From contig NZ_JAIWOI010000116.1 in assembly GCF_020217005.1 (NCBI RefSeq), forward strand, positions 1 through 10,000: 10,000 nt of DNA, read 5' to 3'. Each line of letters starts with the position of its first letter. The first letter of the stretch is position 1. Source of the stretch: Rheinheimera sp. GTDB lineage: Bacteria > Pseudomonadota > Gammaproteobacteria > Enterobacterales > Alteromonadaceae. Positions 1-7,904 of the stretch are shown one piece after another. The notes under the pieces are model-generated. The model saw only the letters and a program-made list of their open reading frames with translations. It was not told the origin of the DNA and ran no database searches. Made by a program: the position numbers and the translations under genes.

Positions 1-297
1 ATAGCCCGTGCTAAAGCCAAAAAACAAGCAGAACAAGGGCTTGAAGCACCACCTGAACCGGCGGCTGACACTGTGGCAACTGATACACCAACCGCTGATG
101 TGGATGCGAAAAAAGCTGCGGTAGCGGCAGCCATAGCCAGAGCTAAAGCAAAAAAACAAGCAGAGCAACAAACAGCATCAGAAGCAGCGACTGCAACGGA
201 GGCTGTGGAGTCCGCAATAACAGAGGCAGACCCGGAACCAGATGCCAAAAAAGCTGCTATTGCAGCAGCCATAGCCCGCGCCAAAGCCAAAAAACAA
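1..297 (+). repeat. Tandem-like coding repeats in the RsxC tail (three units visible, first partial)
   Basis: The DNA encoding IARAKAKKQ occurs at 1-27, 133-159 and 271-297, with unit-to-unit steps of 132 and 138 bases. The two complete 19-residue units start with GAT codons at 103 and 241. Synonymous differences between copies (for example CGT, AGA and CGC for the same Arg) show that the protein sequence, not just the DNA, is being kept. The alternating Ala/Lys pattern predicts basic amphipathic helices. Copy number in such tails commonly differs between relatives; that is family knowledge, not visible here. Confidence 0.85.
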
Positions 298-318
298 CAA
301 AACAGTGAGCCGTTATGA
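1..318 (+). CDS. rsxC: Electron transport complex subunit RsxC (RnfC), C-terminal tail, 5' end outside window
   Basis: Frame 1 is open from the window edge to TGA at 316-318 and gives 105 residues of a low-complexity Ala/Lys/Glu-rich tail. The 19-residue unit [19 protein letters not shown] is encoded at 103-159 and recurs nearly unchanged at 241-297; the end of an earlier copy (IARAKAKKQ) is at 1-27. Acidic, Pro/Thr-rich linkers separate the units. This is the known character of the C-terminal extension of gammaproteobacterial RsxC, whose N-terminal part (outside the window) binds FMN, NADH and two [4Fe-4S] clusters and feeds electrons to the membrane subunits. Identity rests on this tail and on the following rsxD, rsxG and rsxE. 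The stop overlaps the rsxD start (ATGA at 315-318), implying translational coupling. A GTG at 73 is only an internal codon. Confidence 0.9.
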   Translation: MARAKAKKQAEQGLEAPPEPAADTVATDTPTADVDAKKAAVAAAIARAKAKKQAEQQTASEAATATEAVESAITEADPEPDAKKAAIAAAIARAKAKKQQNSEPL

Positions 319-1379
319 GTTTTAAAATCGCCAGCTCCCCGCACCAGCACAGTCAAAAAAGTACAGCCCAATTGATGAAACTGGTGGCTTTGGCTGCCGT
401 ACCTGGTATTGCAGTCCAGGCTTACTTTTTTGGTTACGGTGTGCTGGTGCAATTGCTGCTGGCTATTGTCACCGCCTTAAGCTGTGAAGCTGCAGTACTG
501 GCGCTTCGCGGCAAAAAAGTGAAAGTAAAACTGCTGGATCACAGTGCTTTAGTGACCGCAGTATTGCTTGCCGTCGCTATCCCTTCTTATGCGCCCTGGT
601 GGCTTATTGTAGTGGGAACAGCTTTTGCCATAGTGGTGGTCAAGCAGCTGTATGGAGGCTTAGGGAATAATTTATTTAACCCGGCTATGGCCGCTTATGT
701 GTTGTTGCTGGTGTCTTTTCCATTGCCAATGACCAGTTGGCTTCCTGCAGCTCCGGTGCAAAATTTAGCTGTTGGCCCACTGGATGCAGTCTGTACTATT
801 TTCACCGACTATAGCTGCACTGGCTACAGTGTCAGCCAATTACGCCAGGATGCGGACGGCATCAGTATGGCTACACCGCTGGACACCTTAAAAACTGATC
901 TGTCTCAGGGCTATACCACAGCCGAGAGTATGAAGAAACCTGTGTTTGGCTGGTTATCCGGTGAAGGCTGGTTTTGGGTGAATCTGGCGTATTTAGTGGG
1001 TGGCTTATTTTTACTGCAACAAAAAGTTATTCAATGGCGTATCCCTGTGGCTGTGCTAGGGTCGTTATTCAGCTGTAGTTTACTGGCTTGGTTGATCTCA
1101 CCAGATACGAATGCCAGCCCACTCTTTCAGCTGTTTTCTGGTGCTACTATGCTGGCCGCCTTTTTTATTGCCACAGATCCTGTATCCGCCTCTACCACTG
1201 AAAAAGGCAGACTGATCTTTGGTGCTTTAATAGGGGTTTTAGTGTTTTTGATCCGCAGCTATGGCGGTTATCCGGACGCTTTTGCTTTTGCGGTGATGCT
1301 GGCCAATATGACTGTGCCTTTAATTGACTATTACACCCAGCCCCGCACTTATGGTCATAAACACAAGGGAGCGCGCTGA
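315..1379 (+). CDS. rsxD: Electron transport complex subunit RsxD (RnfD), FMN-carrying membrane protein
   Basis: This 354-residue polytopic inner-membrane protein belongs to the NqrB/RnfD family. It carries a covalently bound FMN and passes electrons through the membrane part of the Rnf/Rsx complex, which couples redox chemistry between NADH and a low-potential carrier to ion movement; in E. coli the complex helps keep SoxR reduced. The start [10 protein letters not shown] and segments such as [16 protein letters not shown] (110-125) and [11 protein letters not shown] are family hallmarks. The flavin-attachment motif is [10 protein letters not shown] (181-190), with Thr187 at the same number as the modified Thr of E. 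coli and Vibrio RnfD. A second conserved block, [15 protein letters not shown], lies near residue 277, and the end [13 protein letters not shown] is typical. Hydrophobic segments cover most of the chain. The start overlaps the rsxC stop, with AGTGAG at 304-309 as ribosome-binding site. Length is normal for the family. Confidence 0.97.
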   Translation: MSFKIASSPHQHSQKSTAQLMKLVALAAVPGIAVQAYFFGYGVLVQLLLAIVTALSCEAAVLALRGKKVKVKLLDHSALVTAVLLAVAIPSYAPWWLIVVGTAFAIVVVKQLYGGLGNNLFNPAMAAYVLLLVSFPLPMTSWLPAAPVQNLAVGPLDAVCTIFTDYSCTGYSVSQLRQDADGISMATPLDTLKTDLSQGYTTAESMKKPVFGWLSGEGWFWVNLAYLVGGLFLLQQKVIQWRIPVAVLGSLFSCSLLAWLISPDTNASPLFQLFSGATMLAAFFIATDPVSASTTEKGRLIFGALIGVLVFLIRSYGGYPDAFAFAVMLANMTVPLIDYYTQPRTYGHKHKGAR

Positions 1380-2005
1380 TGCTAAGTTCTGTAGGTAAAA
1401 ATGCGCTGTTGTTAGGCACTGCGGCCGTGCTTTGTGTTTTTGCCGTCGCTGCAGTGAACGAAATTACCAAAGCCGAGATAGAACAGCAGCAACTTGACGA
1501 CAAGCTTCGCACTTTGGTGGAAGTGATGCCGGAACTTGATGGCAATACAGCAGTGTTAAAAGATTGCGTAGCGGTGCTTGATACCAGATTGTTAGGCAAA
1601 GATGCCAGACAAAAAATTTACCGTTACCGCGCTGAAGAAAAGCTAAAAGCCTATTTGATCGAAACCACAGCACCAGACGGCTACAGTGGCGCCATTGAAG
1701 TATTGGCGGCTATTAGTCCGGACAGTGAAGTGATAGGAGTTCGGATCTTAAGTCACAAGGAAACACCTGGCCTTGGCGATAAAATTGAACTGAGAAAAAC
1801 GCCCTGGGTGCTGAGCTTTAATGGCCAGACTGTGGACTCAAGCGAAGATCGTAGTTTTGCAGTGAAAAAAGACGGTGGCCAGTTTGATCAGTTTGCCGGT
1901 GCTACCATCACCCCCCGAGCTGTAGTCAAAGCGGTAAAAAACGCTGCAGTTTATATTCAGCAACATCCTGAGCTGGCCAGTTTGCCAGCCGATTGCGGAG
2001 CCTGA
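1379..2005 (+). CDS. rsxG: Electron transport complex subunit RsxG (RnfG), FMN-binding
   Basis: RsxG is a single-span membrane protein whose periplasmic FMN-binding domain carries a second covalent flavin in the Rnf/Rsx complex. Residues 8-26 form the N-terminal membrane anchor, followed by a charged, coiled-coil-like stretch ([16 protein letters not shown]). The soluble domain contains [13 protein letters not shown] (101-113) and the conserved [12 protein letters not shown] block (126-137). The flavinylation motif is AGATIT, with Thr176 as the probable phosphoester-linked residue; the more usual first residue of this motif is Ser or Thr, so Ala173 is a small variation. At 208 residues the length is normal. 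The ATG at 1379 shares its A with the rsxD stop (TGATG), and AAGGGA at 1365-1370 is a good Shine-Dalgarno. Translation is therefore coupled to rsxD. Confidence 0.96.
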   Translation: MLSSVGKNALLLGTAAVLCVFAVAAVNEITKAEIEQQQLDDKLRTLVEVMPELDGNTAVLKDCVAVLDTRLLGKDARQKIYRYRAEEKLKAYLIETTAPDGYSGAIEVLAAISPDSEVIGVRILSHKETPGLGDKIELRKTPWVLSFNGQTVDSSEDRSFAVKKDGGQFDQFAGATITPRAVVKAVKNAAVYIQQHPELASLPADCGA

Positions 2006-2009
2006 TCTG

Positions 2010-2735
2010 ATGGATACTACAACAGTGGAACATAAACAGAGCCCTTATCAGGAAATAATTCGTCAGGGCTTGTGGAAAAACAATCCGGGCCTGGTGCAGC
2101 TATTGGGGCTTTGTCCTCTGTTGGCGGTCACCTCTAGCCTGACCAATGCATTAGGCTTAGGCTTGGCTACTGTGCTGGTATTGCTCAGCACTAATACTGT
2201 GGTGTCCCTGATCCGTAACTTTGTACCCAATGAAATCCGTATTCCGGTTTTTGTGATGGTCATAGCTTCAGTAGTGACAGTGATAGAGCTGCTGATGCAC
2301 GCCTTTATGTATAACCTGTATCAGGCCTTAGGTATTTTTATTCCGCTTATAGTGACCAACTGTATCGTCATAGGCCGGGCAGAAGCTTATGCCTCAAAGA
2401 ATGCCGTATTACCTGCAGCATTTGACGGTTTGATGATGGGTACTGGTTTTGCTTTAGTGCTCTGTACTTTAGGCGCAGTGCGCGAAGTATTAGGTGCTGG
2501 TACTTTATTTGCTGGCGCTGACTTACTCCTAGGTGATTGGGCAAAAGTTCTGACCGTACATTTGTATCAGGCCGACCACCAGTTTTTATTAGCGATATTG
2601 CCACCAGGTGCATTCTTAGTGATGGGCTTTTTGATTGCGGCAAAAAATACAATAGACGCCAGAGCCGCAGCCAAAGCTAAACCTGTAGAACAAAAAATTA
2701 GCCGCGCACGCGTCACTCATGTATCCACCCAATAA
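2010..2735 (+). CDS. rsxE: Electron transport complex subunit RsxE (RnfE)
   Basis: RsxE is a 241-residue inner-membrane protein of the NqrD/RnfE family, with about six hydrophobic segments between residues 30 and 215. With RsxA (outside the window) it forms the pseudo-symmetric core of the complex. Cys35 (in GLCPLLA) and Cys118 (in [14 protein letters not shown]) are the two conserved cysteines; in related Nqr/Rnf structures such pairs from the two subunits hold an intramembrane iron-sulfur cluster, so the same role is inferred here. Further hallmarks are [14 protein letters not shown] (69-82) and [12 protein letters not shown]. The C-terminal tail (about 215-241) is basic and hydrophilic. 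The ATG lies 4 nt after the rsxG stop, with GCGGAG at 1995-2000 as ribosome-binding site. It is the last rsx gene of the cluster, as in E. coli. Confidence 0.96.
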   Translation: MDTTTVEHKQSPYQEIIRQGLWKNNPGLVQLLGLCPLLAVTSSLTNALGLGLATVLVLLSTNTVVSLIRNFVPNEIRIPVFVMVIASVVTVIELLMHAFMYNLYQALGIFIPLIVTNCIVIGRAEAYASKNAVLPAAFDGLMMGTGFALVLCTLGAVREVLGAGTLFAGADLLLGDWAKVLTVHLYQADHQFLLAILPPGAFLVMGFLIAAKNTIDARAAAKAKPVEQKISRARVTHVSTQ

Positions 2736-2762
2736 AGTCGTCAGAGCACTGAACCTAAGTTA

Positions 2763-3395
2763 ATGAACAAAGAAAAACGTATTCAGATTTTACAGCGGCT
2801 GCGCGAGAACAATCCCAAGCCCACCACTGAGCTGGAGTTTAATTCGCCTTTTGAATTGCTGGTGGCTGTGTTGTTGTCGGCTCAGGCCACAGACGTCAGC
2901 GTCAATAAAGCTACCCGTCTGCTCTACCCTGTTGCCAATACGCCGCAGGCTATATTTGATTTGGGCGTAGACGGCGTAAAGCAGTACATCAAGACTATTG
3001 GGTTATTTAATTCAAAAGCTGAGAACCTGATTAAAACCTGCCGTATTCTGATTGATCAACACAATAGTCAGGTGCCGGAAAATCGTGAAGCGTTAGAGGC
3101 TTTACCTGGCGTAGGCCGCAAAACCGCCAACGTGGTGCTCAATACGGCCTTCGGCTGGCCCACTATAGCGGTCGACACCCATATCTTTCGCGTCAGCAAC
3201 AGAACCAAATTTGCCCCTGGCAAAAATGTTGATGAAGTAGAACAGAAATTACTCAAAGTGGTGCCCGCCGAATTTAAGCTGGATGTACATCACTGGCTGA
3301 TATTGCATGGCCGTTATACCTGCGTGGCACGCAAACCTAAGTGTGGCAGTTGCCTGATTGAAGATCTGTGTGAGTTTAAGGATAAAGTCGATTAA
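2763..3395 (+). CDS. nth: Endonuclease III, DNA glycosylase/AP lyase
   Basis: Nth removes oxidised pyrimidines from DNA and nicks the resulting abasic site in base-excision repair. The 210-residue protein aligns by eye with E. coli Nth almost without gaps. The helix-hairpin-helix LPGVGRKTANVVL spans 114-126 and includes the catalytic Lys120; the catalytic Asp is Asp138 in VDTHIFRV. The [4Fe-4S] ligands are Cys187, Cys194, Cys197 and Cys203 (C-X6-C-X2-C-X5-C). All carry the E. coli numbers. The gene follows rsxE after 27 nt with no terminator between them, so co-transcription with rsx is likely, as in E. coli. The Shine-Dalgarno is weak (TAAGT just upstream), which may mean low expression or read-through translation. 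It converges with the lysR-type gene, leaving 23 nt between stops. Confidence 0.98.
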   Translation: MNKEKRIQILQRLRENNPKPTTELEFNSPFELLVAVLLSAQATDVSVNKATRLLYPVANTPQAIFDLGVDGVKQYIKTIGLFNSKAENLIKTCRILIDQHNSQVPENREALEALPGVGRKTANVVLNTAFGWPTIAVDTHIFRVSNRTKFAPGKNVDEVEQKLLKVVPAEFKLDVHHWLILHGRYTCVARKPKCGSCLIEDLCEFKDKVD

Positions 3396-3418
3396 AATCA
3401 GTATGTTCAGGTGTTTGG

Positions 3419-4396
3419 CTATGCTTGCGATGCCTGAAGATAGTCAAGGAAATGGCGGGCTGTTGCTGAGAGCGGGTTGTCTTTTCGCCAGACCACAGAC
3501 CAATGCCGCAGAATGGGGAAGTCTTTCACTTGCATAATGCCAAGCCCTGCCTGTAACAAGGCACCTGCGTCTGATGGCAAAGTGTTTTGGCCTGTAACAG
3601 TGGTACTATAACGGCCTGGCCATAACGCTGGTTGCACGGCAAGCTGCGAAAGCACTGCGATACCTAAACCAGCAGCTACCGAATGCTTAATAGCTTCATT
3701 ACTGCCTAAACTCATCACTACATTAGGTTTGAAACCCTGTTCTGTGAAATGCTGCTCCGCAGCCATGCGGGTCCCGCTGCCGGGTTCCCGCATCAACCAG
3801 CGCTCGTTGCATAAATCCCCCAGTTCAATAGCCTTATTAACTAATGCATGTTTTGACGATGCGATAATCACCAGCGGATTAACCTGAAACTGCATCCGAT
3901 CCAGGGGTAAATCATCCGGAGGCATCATCATCACAGCCAGATCATCCATGCCTTGGGTAAGCCGACCTACTATTCTGTCTCTGTTTTCAATAGCCAGCTC
4001 AATTTCTACCCCCTGATGTGCGGCAGAAAATGGCCCTAACAGATCGGGTACGAAGTATTCTGCCGTTGTTACGGCAGCTATGCGCAAACGCCCACTGACC
4101 AGCCCATTAATTTCAGCGATTCTGGATTCAAAGCGCTGCCAACACGCAGCCACTTCCCGAACCGCCTTATAAAGCTCTTCACCGGCCTGAGTTAAGCGAA
4201 TTTGTCTGCCTGTGGTTTCGAATAATCGCTGCCCTGTGGTGGTGGCTAACTCCCGCAATTGCACTGATACCGTAGGTTGACTGACATAAAGTTCCTGCGC
4301 TGCTTTGGTCACTGATAACAAACGCGCGGTTGCTTCAAAAGCTCGCAGTTGCTGTGGGGTAATACGCTGAAATCGGGCAAGGGTTAAAGCAGGCAT
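3419..4396 (-). CDS. LysR-family transcriptional regulator, divergent to isocitrate dehydrogenase
   Basis: This 325-residue protein has the standard LysR layout. An N-terminal winged helix-turn-helix lies at about residues 13-75 (TPQQLRAFEATARLLSVTKA, then AQELYVSQPTVSVQLRELA), followed by a linker helix and a periplasmic-binding-protein-like effector domain from about residue 98 (GRLRIAAVTTAEYFVPDLLG) to 305. The PTVSVQLRELA helix and effector domain resemble the CbbR/CysB-like side of the family, but I cannot name an orthologue. The ATG at 4396 is preferred over an in-frame TTG one codon upstream because it is the stronger start codon. The gene is divergently transcribed from the isocitrate dehydrogenase gene, and the shared spacer contains a perfect inverted repeat (4431-4454). 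By the usual LysR arrangement it probably regulates the dehydrogenase operon and itself; the effector is unknown and may be a TCA-cycle metabolite (inference). Confidence 0.9.
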   Translation of the reverse strand: MPALTLARFQRITPQQLRAFEATARLLSVTKAAQELYVSQPTVSVQLRELATTTGQRLFETTGRQIRLTQAGEELYKAVREVAACWQRFESRIAEINGLVSGRLRIAAVTTAEYFVPDLLGPFSAAHQGVEIELAIENRDRIVGRLTQGMDDLAVMMMPPDDLPLDRMQFQVNPLVIIASSKHALVNKAIELGDLCNERWLMREPGSGTRMAAEQHFTEQGFKPNVVMSLGSNEAIKHSVAAGLGIAVLSQLAVQPALWPGRYSTTVTGQNTLPSDAGALLQAGLGIMQVKDFPILRHWSVVWRKDNPLSATARHFLDYLQASQA

Positions 4397-4430
4397 CAAA
4401 GAAACTCAATCAGATAAAACACAACCCCAA

Positions 4431-4454
4431 ATCTATAGCTTAGAGGCTATAGAT
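4431..4454. promoter_or_regulatory. Candidate LysR operator: perfect 9-bp inverted repeat with 6-bp spacer
   Basis: ATCTATAGC at 4431-4439 and its exact reverse complement GCTATAGAT at 4446-4454 flank TTAGAG. The dyad lies between the divergent lysR-type start (4396) and the dehydrogenase start (4532), 35 bases from the former and 78 from the latter. LysR regulators typically bind AT-rich dyads in exactly this kind of spacer. The spacing does not fit a strict T-N11-A box (the inner T and A are 12 apart), so assignment to this regulator is inference. The A+T-rich segment 4455-4500 between dyad and gene should contain the dehydrogenase promoter; an extended -10-like TGACATAAA is at 4491-4499 but no clear -35 box accompanies it. 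Confidence 0.6.
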
Positions 4455-4531
4455 TCAATTAGAACAAAGTATTTTTATTTATGCATCTACTGACATAAAG
4501 TGCGCTCAATCGCAAAATGGAGTGTCAAATC

Positions 4532-6049
4532 ATGAGTAACGAGTGCCTTTATCGCGAACACAATAAACACCACAGTAGTCAACATCGCAGCGTCAACTTA
4601 GAAAATGTCGCTATCACTGTGGCGATGGGAGATGGCATAGGTCCGGAAATCACTCAGGCCACATTAAAAGTATTAAGCGCAGCCAAAGCACGGATTACAA
4701 CTGAATGTATTGATATTGGCGAACAGCTTTATCTGGCGGGTCACAGTTCGGGGATCAGGCAGGATGCCTGGCAAAGCCTACGTCGGACCAAAGTTTTTCT
4801 CAAGGGTCCCATCACGACCCCTTCAGGCTCTGGTTATAAAAGCCTGAATGTCACCATACGTAAAACGCTTGGGCTTTATGCCAATGTCCGGCCTTGCATC
4901 AGCTACTCGCCTTATGTGCATACCTTACATCCTGCTATGGACATGGTGATTATCCGGGAAAACGAAGAAGATCTGTATGCCGGTATAGAGCATCGTCAAA
5001 CAGATGAGGTCTATCAGTGCCTTAAACTGATCACCAGGCCCGGTTGTGAGAAAATAATCCGTTACGCCTTTGAATATGCCCGTACCCATGGCCGTAAAAA
5101 AGTCACCTGCATGGTGAAAGACAACATCATGAAAATGACCGACGGTTTGTTTTATAAGGTATTTCAGGAGATAGGTGCAGAGTACCCTGACATTAGCCAA
5201 GACCGTTATATCATTGACATTGGTAGTGCCCGCCTGGCCACAAGGCCTGAACTATTTGACGTGATAGTGACCACCAATTTATACGGTGACATCATCAGTG
5301 ATGTCGCAGCTGAACTGTCCGGAAGTATAGGCTTAGCAGGGAGCGCTAATATCGGCGAGCATGTCGCAATGTTTGAGGCGATTCATGGCAGCGCTCCTGA
5401 TATAGCAGGTCAGAATGTCGCCAACCCAAGTGGCTTAATATTAGCGGCCGTGATGATGCTGGTGCACATAGGCCAGGCAGACATAGCAGAAAAAATACAT
5501 AACGCCTGGTTAAAAACTATAGAAGATGGCATTCATACCAAAGACTTAAAAAGTGAGCACAGCAAAGTTCTTGTCACTACCGAACAATTTGCCGAAGCGG
5601 TCATAGCACGACTGGGAACCACACCTCAGAGGTTTGCAACTGTGAGTTATCAACATTCTGCCCAACCAAAAAAACCAGTGAGTGTCACTTATCAACCACA
5701 GCCCGAAGCAGAAAAAATCCTGGTCGGTGTTGATGTTTTTTTACATCAGCACCGGCATAGTGCCGACGAGCTGGCACAACGTCTGAAGCCATTGGAGACC
5801 GCAGAGCTGGAGCTGCAAATGATCACCAACAGAGGTGTCAAAGTCTGGCCTGATGGCTTTCCTGAAACCTTCTGTACCGATCACTGGCGCTGTCGTTTTA
5901 TGCTCAGACCAGGTTTAACTCAGCTCACTTACAGCGACATTATCCGTTTGCTGAGCCAGATCTCGGGCGACAATCTGGATGTAATAAAAACCGAAAACCT
6001 GTGCAGCTTTAACGGTGAACTGGGTTTTACTTTAGGACAAGGACAATAG
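4532..6049 (+). CDS. icd: Isocitrate dehydrogenase, Thermus/Rickettsia-type with extra C-terminal domain, predicted NAD-dependent
   Basis: The enzyme oxidatively decarboxylates isocitrate to 2-oxoglutarate in the TCA cycle. Numbered from the ATG at 4532 (505 residues), the decarboxylating dehydrogenase fold covers about 23-365. Substrate residues of the family are present: Ser104, Asn106, Arg110, Arg120, Arg142, Tyr149 and Lys196. The metal-binding aspartates are Asp229, Asp253 and Asp257. The cofactor loop reads HGSAPDIAG (285-293). Asp290-Ile291 replace the Lys-Tyr that grips the NADP phosphate in E. coli Icd, so NAD is the predicted cofactor. Residues about 392-505 form the additional C-terminal domain found in the roughly 480-500-residue Thermus and Rickettsia enzymes. 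A start at 4517 would add five residues, but the TGGAG at 4518-4522 sits 9 nt before 4532 and favours the internal ATG. Ser104 matches the serine phosphorylated in E. coli Icd; whether it is modified here is unknown. Confidence 0.93.
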   Translation: MSNECLYREHNKHHSSQHRSVNLENVAITVAMGDGIGPEITQATLKVLSAAKARITTECIDIGEQLYLAGHSSGIRQDAWQSLRRTKVFLKGPITTPSGSGYKSLNVTIRKTLGLYANVRPCISYSPYVHTLHPAMDMVIIRENEEDLYAGIEHRQTDEVYQCLKLITRPGCEKIIRYAFEYARTHGRKKVTCMVKDNIMKMTDGLFYKVFQEIGAEYPDISQDRYIIDIGSARLATRPELFDVIVTTNLYGDIISDVAAELSGSIGLAGSANIGEHVAMFEAIHGSAPDIAGQNVANPSGLILAAVMMLVHIGQADIAEKIHNAWLKTIEDGIHTKDLKSEHSKVLVTTEQFAEAVIARLGTTPQRFATVSYQHSAQPKKPVSVTYQPQPEAEKILVGVDVFLHQHRHSADELAQRLKPLETAELELQMITNRGVKVWPDGFPETFCTDHWRCRFMLRPGLTQLTYSDIIRLLSQISGDNLDVIKTENLCSFNGELGFTLGQGQ

Positions 6050-6050
6050 A

Positions 6051-6881
6051 GTGGGCAGTACGAAGCAACGGGCGTCCTTGCTGACCAAACATCATAAGTT
6101 GCCACTAATCGCACCAGCTTTAGCACAGGCTGGTGTGACAGTGGAACTGTCGGTCGGCTTTGACACGGACACTTTAGGTACTTTCGCTGGTGAAATCCCA
6201 CGCACATTAAGCCCGGTAGAATGCGTCAAAACCAAAGCTAAACTGGCCTGTCAGCTCAGTGGTCTGAGTTTTGGCTTGGGTAGTGAGGGCAGCTTTGGCG
6301 CTGGCCCTGCTCCGGGCTTACTGAACTGGGACCATGAAATGCTGTGCTGGTATAACAGTGCCAGGGATCACTATATTATTGCTTCAGCCGCTGGCCCCGT
6401 CCCCTTGTCTGATCTCGAAACAAATCAACTCAATCTGCTCCATGAGCATGTGGTGCAGCATGATGCTGCACAAGGCTGGATCATCAAGCACAGCACAGGG
6501 CTGGTCAAAGGCCTGACAGGCTTTAGCGCAGTCCGTCAGGCATTAGAGCAGGCGCAGTTGTTAAACTCAGCTACGCAGCTTGCCCAAAACGTTCGTCTTT
6601 CCCCCGATTTACGTGCGCACTTTTGTCCATCCCGGCAGCAGTATATTCAGCAAGCCGCAGCACAGCTGGCTGCTCGCTTACAAGCCCTTTGCCCGAAGTG
6701 TCAGACATCCGACTTTTGGCGCAAAGAGCTACAATTGGGTCTGCCCTGCTCCACTTGCTCTTATCCAACGCAGCGCGTGAAATACTACATAAAAAAGTGT
6801 GATTGCTGTGGCCATACCGAGCAGGAGCTTCCATCTGAAGCTTTTGCTGATCCAGCCTATTGTCCGTTGTGTAATCCTTAA
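6051..6881 (+). CDS. DUF6671-family protein with C-terminal zinc-ribbon-like cysteines
   Basis: I recognise this as a DUF6671-type protein of unknown function. The N-terminal part has a distinctive conserved block: LTKHHKLPLIAPAL (11-24), FDTDTLGTFAGEIPR (37-51), a KTKAKLAC helix (60-67) and LGSEGSFGAGP (76-86) with WDHEM just after it. The acidic and Ser/Gly motifs look enzyme-like, but no catalytic chemistry can be assigned. A middle region (about 120-180) precedes RAHFCPSRQQYIQQ (188-201), then four cysteine knuckles: CPKC 214-217, CSTC 233-236, CDCC 250-253 and CPLC 271-274. These are suited to bind two zinc ions. Translation starts at GTG 6051, one base after the dehydrogenase stop, with AAGGA at 6039-6043. 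The gene is thus translationally coupled to icd and probably shares its regulation. The 27-nt gap to the next gene suggests the transcript may continue. Confidence 0.8.
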   Translation: MGSTKQRASLLTKHHKLPLIAPALAQAGVTVELSVGFDTDTLGTFAGEIPRTLSPVECVKTKAKLACQLSGLSFGLGSEGSFGAGPAPGLLNWDHEMLCWYNSARDHYIIASAAGPVPLSDLETNQLNLLHEHVVQHDAAQGWIIKHSTGLVKGLTGFSAVRQALEQAQLLNSATQLAQNVRLSPDLRAHFCPSRQQYIQQAAAQLAARLQALCPKCQTSDFWRKELQLGLPCSTCSYPTQRVKYYIKKCDCCGHTEQELPSEAFADPAYCPLCNP

Positions 6882-6908
6882 TCTATGACCACGAAGTAGC
6901 GGAGTTAA

Positions 6909-7892
6909 ATGGTGTTGAATACCCTGATGTTACACTCAGAACAAGCCAAAGACAGGCAGATAGCCGCGGAGCTTTTAAAGCAAGGCAAGCTGGTTGCTGT
7001 GCCAACTGAAACAGTCTATGGTCTGGCGGCGGACGCCCGCAATAAAAGCGCTGTCAATAACATCTTTGTCGCCAAGGGCAGACCTTCTGATCATCCACTG
7101 ATAGTGCATATGCATGCGGCCAGCGCAATGCATGACTGGGCACAAGATATACCTGCAGAGGCTTTTGCTCTGGCCCAAGCCTTTTGGCCGGGCCCTTTGA
7201 CCTTGTTACTGAAAAAAGCCGACCATGTCGATACTGTAGTGACCGGAGGTTTGGATACCATAGGGCTCAGGGTGCCCTCTCATCCGGTGTTGCTGAACCT
7301 GTTGGTTACCCATCAGCTTGCGGTGGCAGCGCCATCCGCCAATCCTTACAAGCAACTAAGCCCCACCAGCGCCCGGCAAGTCATGGAGACTATGGCAGGC
7401 AAACTTGATGCAGTATTGGACGGCGGTGATTGTCAGTTTGGTCTTGAATCTACTATTGTCAGTCTGGTTAATGGTGCTGTTCAGGTGCTGCGTGCAGGGC
7501 CAGTCAGCGTAGCTCAGTTAGAAGCAGTGTTAAAACAAAAGGTGCAATGCCCTTTGCAGCATCAGGTTAAAGTCTCAGGTAATGTGGCTGCGCATTATCA
7601 GCCAAAAACCAGATTACGTTGTGTATCGGCCGGTGAGCTTGATGAATTACTCAAAGATACAACTCAGCTTCTCGCTGTACTTTCTTTCAGTGATTTGTCC
7701 GCCAACACAGAACCGCATTGGCATTGCTCCATGCCAACCAATGCACAAGATTTTGGTCGTGTGTTATACAAACAGCTCTATCTGGCCGATCAGAGTGGTG
7801 CTGAACTTATAGTGCTGGAAATGCCTCCTCTTGATGACCAATGGGCCGCAGTTCAGAACAGACTGATGCGTGCGGCTTATCAGGAAGACTAA
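6909..7892 (+). CDS. tsaC: L-threonylcarbamoyladenylate synthase, two-domain Sua5 type
   Basis: The enzyme makes threonylcarbamoyl-AMP from threonine, bicarbonate and ATP for the universal t6A37 modification of ANN-decoding tRNAs. The YrdC/TsaC domain covers about residues 10-205 and shows PTETVYGL (32-39), the KxR motif in KGRPSDHPL (56-64), WPGPLTLLL (93-101), the SxN motif in APSAN (141-145), GLESTIV (178-184) and LRAGP (194-198). A linker with HYQPKT (229-234) matches the HYAPKT-like linker of Sua5 proteins and leads into a C-terminal Sua5 domain to 327. The length therefore fits Sua5, not the roughly 190-residue TsaC common in gammaproteobacteria. GCGGAG at 6899-6904 is only 4 nt from the ATG; the following GTG (6912) would be better spaced, so the N-terminus is uncertain by one or two residues. 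Start, stop and frame are otherwise unambiguous. Confidence 0.94.
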   Translation: MVLNTLMLHSEQAKDRQIAAELLKQGKLVAVPTETVYGLAADARNKSAVNNIFVAKGRPSDHPLIVHMHAASAMHDWAQDIPAEAFALAQAFWPGPLTLLLKKADHVDTVVTGGLDTIGLRVPSHPVLLNLLVTHQLAVAAPSANPYKQLSPTSARQVMETMAGKLDAVLDGGDCQFGLESTIVSLVNGAVQVLRAGPVSVAQLEAVLKQKVQCPLQHQVKVSGNVAAHYQPKTRLRCVSAGELDELLKDTTQLLAVLSFSDLSANTEPHWHCSMPTNAQDFGRVLYKQLYLADQSGAELIVLEMPPLDDQWAAVQNRLMRAAYQED

Positions 7893-7904
7893 GGCATCAC
7901 AGAA

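Noticed and set aside
1192..1599. Long minus-strand open frame over the rsxD/rsxG junction
   Set aside because: It is antisense to two clearly conserved genes, has no recognisable motif and is Ser/Ala/Cys-rich as expected of a shadow frame.
3404..3441. TTCAGG...CCTGAA inverted repeat between nth and the LysR gene as a terminator
   Set aside because: Only 6 bp of stem, a long loop within the LysR coding end and no T run.
4397..4399. TTG start one codon upstream of the LysR ATG
   Set aside because: The adjacent ATG at 4396 is a stronger start codon and the extra residue adds nothing.
4517..4531. Upstream ATG for isocitrate dehydrogenase
   Set aside because: No Shine-Dalgarno precedes it, and the GGAG just inside it is correctly spaced for the ATG at 4532.
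6334..6834. Alternative open frames within the DUF6671 gene on both strands
   Set aside because: The DUF6671 frame has family motifs, a coupled start and zinc knuckles; the others have none.
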